Below are positions 18,451 to 30,700 of a stretch of DNA of 64,000 bases, in pieces. Every line of letters begins with the position of its first letter. The stretch's first letter is position 1. Source of the stretch: Pseudoalteromonas luteoviolacea S2607 (lineage in GTDB: Bacteria > Pseudomonadota > Gammaproteobacteria > Enterobacterales > Alteromonadaceae); the NCBI RefSeq assembly GCF_001625575.1, contig NZ_AUXV01000017.1, positions 62,001 to 126,000 on the forward strand, given 5' to 3'. The notes beneath the pieces were generated by a model. That model was not told where the DNA came from, searched no databases, and saw only the letters and a list, made by a program, of their open reading frames with translations. A program made the translations under genes and the position numbers.

Positions 18451-18738
18451 GCCAAATGTCTCTTGCAGTAAATTTAGAGCCATTTGGCACACGTGATTGC
18501 ATCCAAATAGCCCATTATGAAAAACCAATAATGTGCATGTCCCTCAAGGTTTGGTGCCAATAACATGAACGCATAGGGCGTTCTAAAATGCATTAAATGA
18601 GGCTATTTTACCCACAACCTAGGGATGTGTCTTAATGACGAGCAAAGCCCTAGTTTTTTTAAGGAAAACCCGTAAGTTTCTGTGAGCGCCATGACCGAAC
18701 CATATTTTGTTGATCAAAATCAAGACTGGTTAAATAAC
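18451..18738. other. Non-coding gap between two NRPS genes
   Basis: No supported gene. The gap must hold the promoter for the three downstream synthetase genes, because a terminator (18739-18771) follows the preceding gene, but no convincing -35/-10 pair or Fur box is visible. It contains a stem CTAGGG (18619-18624) / CCCTAG (18648-18653) followed by seven T on the + strand, a terminator-like element pointing against the genes. Confidence 0.4.
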
Positions 18739-18771
18739 AAAAGCCAAGTGCAATAACGCGACTTGGCTTTT
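18739..18771 (-). terminator. Terminator after the large NRPS gene
   Basis: Perfect 11-base stem AAAAGCCAAGT / ACTTGGCTTTT with an 11-base loop, 25 bases past the stop of the 4054-residue synthetase. It should separate that gene from the three downstream NRPS genes. Confidence 0.75.
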
Positions 18772-18795
18772 GGGTAGACGGTAATGGTCGAATGA

Positions 18796-21700
18796 CTATT
18801 TTTTCAATTTACCAAATTTCGCCATTTTACGTTTTTTCATGCCGCCACTGCGTTTCGGTTTTGGCAGTGCTTGTTCAGGCTGAGACGCTAAAGTTGCCAA
18901 CAAATTAAGCCACTCGGTGATAGTCGCTTGCATTTTATCTTTCACATAGAGCGCACGCTTAAACACCATATTGCCACTCAAACCTTGCGCTGTTGGTTCA
19001 ATAAAGATGGCCGAGTCGAATTTACTGGTAACGCCCTCGCTCGGTAATTCGCTGATTTCAACGCCTGCAACAGGCCAACGCGGTTGCGGCGTATTTTGCA
19101 TTACAAATAGCTGCTGGAAGATCGGCGATACCCCGTTTTGACGCGGAGCATCTGCCACTTGCGCAATGCTCTCCAGCGTCAGAAGTTGATGTTCTTGAAT
19201 CGCCAACAGCTGCTGCTGCACCTGTCGTGCAAGGCTAATAAAGCTCTCGTCGGCTTGTAGCGTAATACGAACAGGTAACACCTTAATAAAGAAACCAATT
19301 AGCGGTTCCAAAGCCGCCTCTTCACGCCCAGCCAAATCCGTGCCGACCACTAGGTCTTGCTGCCCCGTTTGCTGGCTTAAAAACGCCATATAACTGGCTT
19401 TTAATAAGGCAAATAACGACAAGTTATGTGCTTCGCTCAACGCGTGTAATTGCGCTGTGAGCTGTGGTGCAATATCAAACACCACCTGCTCACCTTGACT
19501 GCTCGGTTTATCTGGACGCGGTAAGTGCAGGGGTAAAACACTCACCGGCGGAGCGGCCTGTAACTGCTGTTGCCAAAAAGTCTTGTTTTGTTCACCTTCT
19601 GGCGACGCCAAACGTGCAGTTTGCCAACTTGCATAGTCAGCATACTGAACTGGCAAAGGCGTAAGCTGAGCGACTAAACTGCTGTCCCCCAACTGCTCAG
19701 CATAGAATACCCCCAGCTCTTGAACCAGATTGGCAATCGACCAACCATCACTGATGATATGATGCATGCTCACCAACAATTGATAATGTTGCTGACCCAA
19801 CTGCAATACCTTAGCGCGCATGAGTGGTGCGGTACTTAAATCAAAGTGCTGTTGCTCGAACTCGTTGCGTTGGTGCTGCGCCAGCAGAACATTATCTACT
19901 TGCTCAACAGTCAATTTAAGGGTTTCGTTATCAAGCACTTCAACACGCGGTTCACCTTCTACATCCACAAACCGTGAGCGTAAAACCTCATGACGCTTAA
20001 GTAACGCATTGAATGCTTGCTCAAGGGCAACCACATTCAACTCGCCCGTCAGTTCAACGGCCCCCGCAATATTATAAGCCGCTTTGTCGGCGTCGCTGGT
20101 ACTGAGTCTATCCGTCAGCCACAAGCTTTGTTGCGCAGGAGATACTGGCATAAGCGCAGTACGCTCAACATGTGTCAATGCCAATCGTTCAACCCCCTGC
20201 GAAGACGCTGAGACACATTGAGCAAGCGCTGCTAAGTCTTGCGCGCTGAAGATATCTTTCACTGCGATACCGTACTCGCCGAGTTCATTGATGCGTGGTA
20301 CCAAGCGCAGTGCCGTTATCGAATCCCCTCCAAGCGCAAAGAAGTTGTCGTGACGTCCCACCTGTTCAACCTGCAATAATGACTGCCAAACGTGCGCGAT
20401 TTGCAGCTCGAGTTCGCCTTGTGGTGCAACATAGTCGCTGGCGTTATCCGCCAAGTCCACCTCAGGCAAGCGTTTACGGTCCACCTTACCATTTTGGTTA
20501 AGTGGCAGCTGTGCCATGATTTCAATAGCTTGCGGTATCATGTACTCGGGCAAGATTTCACGCAGTTGCGCCTGCACGTCATGCGCGGTGAGTTTAGTGA
20601 CCGCATACGCCACTAAAACAGACTGTGCCTTCGCATTTTGAACCGCAACAATAGCTTGCTCTACACCCGCGAGTGCGCTGAGCTGCGCTTCGATTTCACC
20701 CAACTCAATACGATGACCACGTATTTTGATCTGATCATCCACACGACCAAGATATTCTAATTGGTCATCTTCGTTCCAACGCACCAAATCACCCGTACGG
20801 TACAAACGCCCGCCTTGGTCACCAAATGGGTTGGCCACAAAGCGCTCGGCTGTTAATTCTGGCTGGCCAATGTAGCCTTCTGCAAGACAACTGCCACCGA
20901 TATACAGCTCACCAGTTGCGCCTTTTGGCAGCAGATTAAGGGCCTCATCCAACACGTAAACTTGGCGGTTACCCACAGGCAACCCGATCGGGACGTAGCG
21001 ACCAGCCACTTGTGACTGTGCATCGCCTATCCACAACGTTGGGGTTACGACTGCTTCGGTTGGACCATAGGCATTGACAAACTGTGCCTGAGGCAAGCTT
21101 TGCTGTGCTAACTTAAAGTCCCCCTGGTGCCAGCCTTCGCCGCCAACGATACACAAACGCACCGATTTCAATGTTGATACATGACGTAAATACGCAGGTG
21201 GCAGGTCGACAACAGTAACTCCTGCTGTGGCGGCGTATTCAACCAGTGCATCGGGACTGAGTGCCTTCGGGTCCACCACACTCAGTTGCGCACCACTCAG
21301 AAGCGGCATAAGCAACTGCTCTAGCGCGGCGTCAAAGCCCATCGAAGCAAATAATAACGCATGATCAAGATGCTGATACTGGTATGCCTGCTGCATCGCG
21401 TAGCAATGATCTGCCAAGGCTTGATGAGACACGCCCACTCCTTTTGGTCGCCCCGTCGAACCGGAAGTAAAGATCATATACGCCAACTGCTGAGGTTGAA
21501 TCACTTGATTTAGTGGGGTAGCAGGATAGTCAGCCACTAAGCCGTCCTCTAAGCGCTGAATCTGAGTACCTTGCAGCTGGGTATTCGTGTCATCACTGAG
21601 CACCAGACTGGCGCCACTTCGTTGGACAATATACTGCTGGCGTTCGATTGGTAGGCTCGGATCAACTGGCACATAGGTCGCACCTGATTTTAGTACCGCC

Positions 21701-24700
21701 AGCGCAGCAACGACCATGTCTGTGCCACGCTCGAAGCGCACTGCAACTACTTTGTGTTGCTGTGCGCAAAGATAATGTGCCACACGGTTGCTCTGCGCTG
21801 TCAAATGCTGGTAATTGAGCTCAGTATCCGCAAATTTCAATGCGATATGGTGCGGATACTGCATCGCAATTTCGTCCAGTTGCGCTGTCACTAAAGGAGC
21901 TGCTGGATGCGATTGGCCTTGACCAAGCACATGTAATTGCGCTTGCTTTGCATCAGGAAGTAATTGCAAGTCTGCAACGCGCTGAGCGTGTGCGCTCACT
22001 AAAGCGGTCAGTAGTGTGCTAAGCGCGCTTGCCAGCTCTACACGACGCGCTTTACTGAAGCGTTCTTTGGCAAATTCAAATTCAATATTCGTCAGGCCAT
22101 GGCTGTCTTCATAACAGTTCAGTACGAGTTCAAACTGCGCTTCGCTGGCATCAATGGTCACAGGGCTCACATCCAGTTCGGGTAATGTAAGCAGGGCATC
22201 ACCGTCCACACGCTGGTGGTTAATCATCACTTGAAATAACGGCTGAGCGAGGTCTCGGTCTAGATCAAGACTGTCTAACAGCTGCTCAAAGGGTAAATCT
22301 TGGTGCGCTTGTGCGCCTAACATATGGGTTTTGACCTGTGCTAGCACTTCACTCAATAACGTATCACCGCTTATTTGAGTGGTGATCACTTGGGTATTAA
22401 CGAAGAAGCCCACTAAAGATTCAGTGCCTGCGGTATGGCGATTGGCGATTGGCATCCCAACGCGGATCGTAGACTGACCACTGTAGCGATGCAGTAACAC
22501 CTTGAGCGCAGCCATCAAGACATTAAATAAGCTCGTATTATTCGCTTTAGCAAAGTCCACTAAGGCTGCTTTTAATTGCGAATCAAGCTCCACTTGCTCC
22601 GTTATGGCTTGGTAAGTACTTTGCTCAGAATTTAAATCACTGGGCAGGCGCAGTGCGGATAAATCATCCCCAATGACACTATGCCAATAAGCCAACTGCT
22701 GGGCTTTCACCTCGTCATTCAACCATGCGCGCTGCCACTGAGCGTAATCGCTGTAACGTATTTTTGTGGTTTCAGCTAAGTGCAATGCGCCCGCCTGTGC
22801 TTGACCATATGCCTTGGCAAAATCATTGATAATGATCTGTAGTGACCACGCATCGGAGATAATATGGTGCATGACGACCACCAGCTCATGGCGCGTGTCA
22901 CTGTGCTTGATAAGCCCGACTCTAAACAGGTTGCCCTCAGTCAATTCAAACGGCTGAGCGACAAAGTTTGCTCGCCACGTGCGACTATCTGCGCCCTCGG
23001 ATGCATCAAACTCTTGATAAATACACGCACTTTCAGTGGCAATATATTGAGATACCTGCGCATCTTGATCTTCCACATACACAGTGCGCAGCGCATCATG
23101 ACTGTTTTTAATGTAATCCAATGCCTGTTGCAATGCGCGGGTGTTGAGCTCCCCATCCAACATCAACGCGCCCTTAATATGATATGCACTGCTCTGTGGC
23201 GAGAGCTTCCATAAGAACCACTGACGTTGTTCGGCAAACGATAACCCAGTGTAAGTCTCAGCATTGCGTACCAGCGCTAAGCGATTGGTTGCACTGTTGC
23301 CATCAATCAATGAAGCCAATTGCGCAAGATCTTCGGTGCTAAATAGCTGCGCAATTTCAAAGTTTAACCCATTGCTCTGGCTTTGACTGGCAACACTCAA
23401 TGCCTTGATTGAATCTCCCCCAAGGGCAAAGAAATTATCACCACGGCCGACTTTTTCTGCACCCAATACAGACTGCCAAATTGCTGCAAGGCGTAACTCC
23501 GTCTCGGTTTGTGGCGCTTCAAATGCTTGGTCAGCTTGCCACTGCGGTTTTGGCAGCGCTTTGCGGTCAATCTTGCCATTGCTGTTATGTGGCATGTCGT
23601 CCAATGCGATAACCAGTGCTGGCACCATGTAATCTGGTAGCCACTGCGCAATGTGGTTTTTGAGTTCGTCACCATTTAGCGCTGCGCCCGACACATAGCC
23701 AACCAATTGTGTGCTGCCAGTGCTGTTGTCATCCACCACCACGGCTTCAACGACGCCATCACAGCGATAGAGCTGCGCTTCAATGTCACCGAGCTCGATA
23801 CGGTAACCACGGATCTTCACCTGATGGTCGGTACGACCTAAATACTCAAGCTGGCCGCGCTCATTCCAACGTACGAGATCTCCGGTGCGATATAAACGGC
23901 TACCATCCGCTGCAAACGGGTTGGCCACAAAGCGCTCTGCGCTGAGTTCAGGCCGCGCTAAATAACCACGAGCCAGGCCTGCGCCAGCAATGTAAAGTTC
24001 CCCAGCGACACCTTGTGGGCATAGGTTTAACTGATTATCAAGCACATACATCTGGGTATTTAACGTCGCAGCGCCAAGGTGCACTGGCGATTGCGCAACC
24101 CGATAACAACTCGACCAAATGGTCGTTTCGGTTGGCCCGTACATATTCCAAAGTTCAACACCCGTTGCGGTTAAATCAGCCACGAGTTCTGCAGGCAGCG
24201 CTTCGCCGCCACACAATGCCAATTTGCCAGCCACGTCGGTCAGTAAATTAAGCGCCAACAGGCTGCGCCACCCCGCAGGAGTCGCTTGCAGTAGGTCTTG
24301 CTGTGCTAATAATTCAGGCGTGAGTGTCGTGGCATCATTTGCAACGGTCACGGCACCACCGCTTATCAGCGGCAAGTAAATTTCTAGTCCGGAAATATCA
24401 AACGACAAGGAAGTCAGTGCCAGTGCATTGACCGCCTCATGCAACCCCAGTTGTTGCTGCATGCCCAACAAGAAATTGAGTAGGTTACCATGGCTTATCG
24501 CCACGCCTTTGGGTAATCCGGTAGAGCCAGAGGTATACAGGGTATACACCAGTTGTGCTTGATGACGAGCTTTGACTGGCGTGCTATCTGAATAATTATC
24601 TAGTGCGATTTGTGAGACATTTAAACACCTGACTGAATTGCCAAACGTTGCAGTCGTATTAGTCAAGACAAGCGTTGCGCCGCTGTGTTCAAAAATATAA

Positions 24701-27700
24701 TCGCGACGTGCTTCTGGCAACTCCAAAGCAATTGGAACATACACGCCGCCCGCCTTGCCTATGGCGAGCATCGCCACAATCATATCAAGGCCGCGGGTCA
24801 TACTTACGGCGACGGGCATTTCGATATCTACCCCCGCTTGAATGAGCACCTGCGCCAATTGATTCGCGCGGCGGTTCAACTCTTCATAGTTAAGTGATTC
24901 GCCTTGTTCGTTGCGCACCGCTATCGCATGTGGTGATTGCTGTGCCTGCGCTTCAAATAGGGCCAATGCATCAAAGTCAGGCAGCGCCTCGTTGTGCCCT
25001 TGACCCAACTGGTTAAGAGCAGCCTGTGCCTGTTTATCTAACAACTGGATCTGGCCAAGCGGCTGATCTACTTGCGTTTGCACTGTCTCTAATAGCAACG
25101 CTAAGTTATTGGCACATTGCGCCACCAACTCAGCACTAAGCTGCCAGCTCTGATAAGCAAAGTTAATGGTTAAACCTTGTGCTGTCTCGACAAACACGGT
25201 CAGCGGGTAATTGGTTTCCTCACGGTTTTCAACTAAGTTAAAGCGCGCGCCGCCTAATTCTGAGGCACCCAAAGTCTCCGAGATTGGGTAGTTTTCGAAA
25301 ATCAGTAAACTGTCAAACAAGCCTTGCTGATTGAACTCCACCTGCCCTTCAGCTAGTTTTTGTATTTGATACAAAGGCGTGTGTTCAAACTCTCGGCTTG
25401 CCATACTGTCTTGCTGGCGAGCTTTGAGCCATTGCCCCACGGTCAGTTCATCGTCTAGCGTGCTGATCACTGGCAAGGTATTGATAAATAGACCCACTGT
25501 GCGATCACTACCAACCAAGTCAGCAGGGCGGCCTGATGTCGTCGCGCCAAAGCAAACCGCTGACTTGTTCAGCATACGCCCTAATAACAGCGACCAAGCG
25601 CCTTGTAAAACGGTATTCACCGTGAGCTGTTGTTGTTGTGCAAAGCGTTGTAATTGCGCAGCTTGTTGCTCGCTTAATTGCAACGTATGCTGCGCGTAGC
25701 CCTGCGACTCGTCCAAGCGTTCACGTACTTGCAACTGCGTTAAATAAGAGGCATCACCCAGTCGTTCAAGGCGACTTTGCCAGTAACTGTCTCCCGCGGC
25801 GTCATCTTGGTTCGCCAAATACGCTAAGTAATCTTTAAACTGACCCCCAGGTGCTGGTAATGTTTGCGCTTGGTAAGCGGCCATGACTTCAGCCAACACC
25901 GCCGTGCTACTCCAACCATCTAACAGCATATGGTGATAGGTCCAAATAAAGTGATGCTGCGCTGGCGCTTGCTGAACTAAGGTGAAAGACATCAGTCCCA
26001 CTTGCTCTGTAACTGCAAACCCTGTATCAAGCAGTGACTTGGCAAGGGTATGTGTCGATTGTGCTGGTTCACTTTGCCAATCTAGTTCTGTTAACGCAAT
26101 CTGGTGACCTTCTACCACATACTGAAGAGGCTGCTTTGCCGCCGACAAAAAGCCACTGCGCAATGCCTCATGACGATCAACAACCAGTTGCCAAGCCGCT
26201 TTAAAGCGCGCCACATCAAGACCACTAATATCCAATCTCAGCTGATTGAGATACGCGGCACTTTGCTCCACCATGGTGTGGAACATCATACCCTGCTGCA
26301 TGGGTGAAAGAGGATAAATACTGGTAACGTCCTGCTGTGAGATAGGCAATGCATCCAGCTCTGCTTGAGACAAGGCCAGCAGTGGCACATCGGCAGGTGT
26401 TAAGCGCAACTGGGCTTCGAGGCAATGCGCGATGACGTCACCAAACGCCCGTTCAAGCAATTGGCCAAACTCGGCCATATCAGCCTGTAGCAAGCATGCG
26501 CTGCTGTATGTCACAGCCAATTGCAGCTGACCATTTTGAATGCCACCATTGATGGTAATGTCTGCACTGAGTGGGTTTTCAGGGGCAATACTACGGCCAA
26601 CACCATCGGTGCTCATTTGCCATTGCGCCAATTGCGCATTGCCATTAGCATCGAGCTGACCTAAATAATTAAACTCTATTTGTGGTTTGCGCGTGCTACA
26701 AAGCGCCTGCTTTTGCGTCTCGTTGCCAAAATATTTAAAAGCACCGTAACCGATGCCCTTATTCGGCAGTGCACGCAAACGCTCTTTGGTATGAATAATG
26801 GTCTCTGCAATGTCCGTAAAACTAACCAATTTAACGGGGTACAGAGACGTAAACCAGCCTAACGTGCGACTTAAATCTAGTTGTGACTGCCACGGCTCAC
26901 GACCATGTCCTTCGAGGAATACCTGCGCGTCATCAGCACCCGTCCATTGCTTCAAGGCCACACTTAACCCCGCCAATAGAAGCTCATCAATGTGTGTGCG
27001 ATAAGGACGTTGCGCCTGCGTTAATAGGGAGTGTGTCTGTGACTCACTGAGCGTGATATTTAGCGTTTGTGCACGGTCCATGGTGTCATCGCCATCGGCA
27101 ACAAAATTCGGTAAATCTAGCGCATCGCTATGCTGTGATTGCCAAATTGCAAATTCGTCCTCGTGGGCGCTGGGGTAAGTTTGTAATTGTTGTGCCCAGT
27201 ATTGATAACTGTGGCTCTTTGCTGCAAATGCCACTGCTTTACCAGCTGCTGACTGCGCAATCCCCTGCAATAAGTCATCCACCAAAATACGCCAAGATAC
27301 CCCGTCAATGACCAAATGATGGGCAATTAACAGCAACTGCTGACGGGTTTCACTATGCACATATACAACGCGCAATGAATCACCACGCATGATGTTTAAA
27401 CTCGCTTGTGCTTGCTCCGCCAATTGCAAACAGTAGCTATCAAACGCTTGCTCGGTGGTCGACTGATACCACACCACTTCACGGTAATCCGCTTCATCAT
27501 AGTCACGATAAGATTGTAGCCATTCGCCCTGCTGCTGATATTGCAGCCGCAAAGCGTCATGGTGTTCAATAAGAGCCTGCACGCTTTCTGTTAGCGCTGC
27601 TAATCCTATGCTTGCTGGCGGTGTTAAGCGGATCGCTTGGTTCCAGTGATTAACGTGTTTAGGCTGCCTTGCAAAATATGTTTGCTGAATGGGTAACAAG

Positions 27701-30700
27701 GGCACTTCGCCACTCACACTCTGCGGGATCTTATCCGCGTCACTTAATTCATTCAGCTCTTTGGCCAATTGCGCAATGGTTGGCGCTTCAAACACCTGCT
27801 TGGCACTCAGTGCAAATCCATGCTGGCGCATTGCAGCCACAATTTGTAAACTCAGAATCGAGTCGCCGCCTAGGGCAAAAAAGTTATCATCACGACCAAT
27901 TTGGCTGTGACCAAGGACCTGCTGCCAAGCTTGACACAGCAACTCTTCGCGCTCACCTTGTGGTGCTTGATAGGTTGTTTGATTTGGCAGACTAGGTTCA
28001 GGTAGCGCTTTGCGATCCACTTTACCGTTACTGCTCAGCGGTAAAGCATCCAGTACCCGAATCGAACTCGGTACCATGTAATCCGGCAGCGCATCACTGA
28101 GCCCTTGATGTAACAGGCTTTCATCTAATGATTCGCCACTCACATAGGCGGCTAGACGCGCGCCACCATTGGGCCCAGAGATGGCCACAACCACCGCTTC
28201 TTTTACGCCCGGCTGGGCAAATAACTGGGTTTCGATTTCACCCAACTCAATGCGTAAACCTCGGATCTTAACTTGATGGTCGGTTCGCCCTAAATATTCG
28301 AGCTCACCCAATTCACTCCAGCGCACCAAATCTCCACTGCGATACAAGCGGCTACCGTCATTGGCAAATGGGTTTGCCACAAAACGCTCAGCACTCAGAT
28401 CTGGACGATTAGCATAACCTCGCGCAAGGCCAATCCCACCAATATATAACTCACCCACGGCACCAATCGGGCTGAGATTTAACTGTTGGTCAAGCACCCA
28501 CAACTCACAACCCGCTATCGGTTTACCGATAGGGACAGCCTTGTCGGTGCGACCATCACATTCGTAATAGCTGACGTCGATGGCCGCTTCTGTCGGACCA
28601 TATAAATTGTGGATTTCAAGTGCTGGTAGTAACTTCAAAGTGTCTGCTTGCAGGGCCGTAGGAAGCGCTTCACCACTACAAATAATGTGTTTAATACTGT
28701 CACATTGCTGCGCCAAAGGTTCACTGATAAAGGCCTGTAACATCGAAGGTACAAAGTGCAGCAAAGTCACCTGCTGTGCTTGAATAAGCGCGGCCAAATC
28801 ACGCGGCTCTTTGTGGATTTCTGGTTCCGCCACAACCAAGGTTGCACCACGCATCAATGGCCAGAAAAACTCCCAAACAGACACATCAAACCCATACGGT
28901 GTTTTTTGCAAGACACGATCTGTTGCGTCAATTGGGTAAGCTTGGTCCTGCCAGCTAATACGGTTATAAAGAGCGTGGTGGTTATTGACCACTCCTTTGG
29001 GCTTGCCCGTTGAACCCGACGTGTAAATCACATACGCCGCCTGCGCGGGTATGATAGTCACATTAGGGTAATCATCATTTTGCTCAGCAATCGCCGATTC
29101 AAGCGTCGCCCACGTATAATAAGGTACCGAAAACGCACTATTTTCGCGATTGCCCAGCACCAGTTTGAAGGTGCTATTCTGTGCAATATATTCAACCCGA
29201 TCGGCCGGTAAATTAGGGTCAAGGGGCACATACGCCGCGCCACTTTTCATCACCCCAATCAACGCTATCACCATCTCGAAACTGCGGTCGAAATACACGC
29301 CTACTTGGTCTTCAGCGCCAACACCTTGGGCAATCAACCAGTTTGCCAACTGATTGGTGCGCTGTTCAAACTCTCCATAACTCAGGTGCTCACCTGCGAA
29401 TATCAGGGCACTGTGCTGCGGTGTTTGCTTGGCTTGTTCACTGATGATATCAGCAATAGATCGTTGCCATGGAAATGCCTCCGCACCTTTGGAAAATGCT
29501 TCTAGGCACTGTTGACGCTGCTGCGGATACCAATCTAAGTATTGCAACGGCGACTGAGGGTTGTTCGCAACCGCAGACAATAAGGCCGCAAGTTCATCTA
29601 AACAGTGTTTGGCAAAGGCTTCGCTGTAAAGTGTGTTGGCGAAGTATAAATGTAGTGTGGTATCCCCCGTGACTTCTTCAATCACATCTAATTGCAAATC
29701 AAACGGCATCGAAAAGCGCAGCGCTTGGGTATCTTTGAGTGATACGCCTTGCAAGGCATCCATGGCACCTTTATCACGTTTCAAGTAGTTAAACATGACC
29801 TGAAAAAGTGGGTGACTGCCAGTGCTACGCTCAGGTTTAATGGCATCCAAAAGGTGCTCAAACGGCAAATCTTGATTAGCCTGTGCAAATTGTGAAAACG
29901 CTTTGGCTTTTTCCAACAGTGAGGCAAAACAGTCCTCTGGCGCAACCTCTAGCCGCACTACTTGAGTATTAATAAAGAAGCCGATGAGACCATGGGTTTG
30001 TGCATGGTGGCGATTGGCAATTGGGACCCCTACTTTGACATCGTTTTGGTCACTATAACGGTGTAATAAGTACTGAAAGGCGCTCAGTAGCACCAAATAT
30101 GGTGTCACTTGATGCTGCTTGGTCAGCCCTTGCACTTGTTGCCACAATGCGTTTGGTAACGCCAAGGACTGCGTACTAATTGGGTAGTTACCCCCTTGTC
30201 TCGCCAAGCTATTCGCAGGCAAGCGCAGTGGTTCAAAATCATCCCCAAGTGCGCCTTGCCAGTCCGTTAATTGCTTGGCCAATAACTCTGAATGGTCTTG
30301 CTTGTCCAACCATAATGCATAATCTAAATAGTCAGCTTTAGATTCAATTGCTGGTAAATCTTGCTGAGATTGCAACAGCGCATACGCTTGAATAAATTCA
30401 TTAAATAACTGCTGCATCGACGTGCCATCAGTGACGATATGATGCATCACCACCAGCAAGGTACACTCGCCTTGGACTTCTAATAAGGCCACGCGTAGCA
30501 AAGGCTCAGCCGTTAAATCAAAGGGTTTGTCTGCAATTTCAAACGCCTGCTGCGCTATATCACTTTGCGTTGGTATATCGATAAAGGTAAATGCATTGTC
30601 GTTTTGCAATTGCTGTACGGTGGTGCCTGCTTCTTCACTGAAACGGCTATTCAAGATCCCGTGTTTCGCGACCAAGTGCGCAAAGCCAGCTTGCACCCAC

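Noticed and set aside
18451..18528. Longer start for the Asp-module NRPS
   Set aside because: It would need a TTG start with no ribosome site; the ATG at 18450 aligns with the start of the sister protein.
18796..20200. The terminal C domain of the large NRPS as a hydroxylase-recruiting interface domain
   Set aside because: HHIISDG is intact, so it should be an active condensation domain; the degenerate domains are at the N-termini of the two Asp-module proteins.
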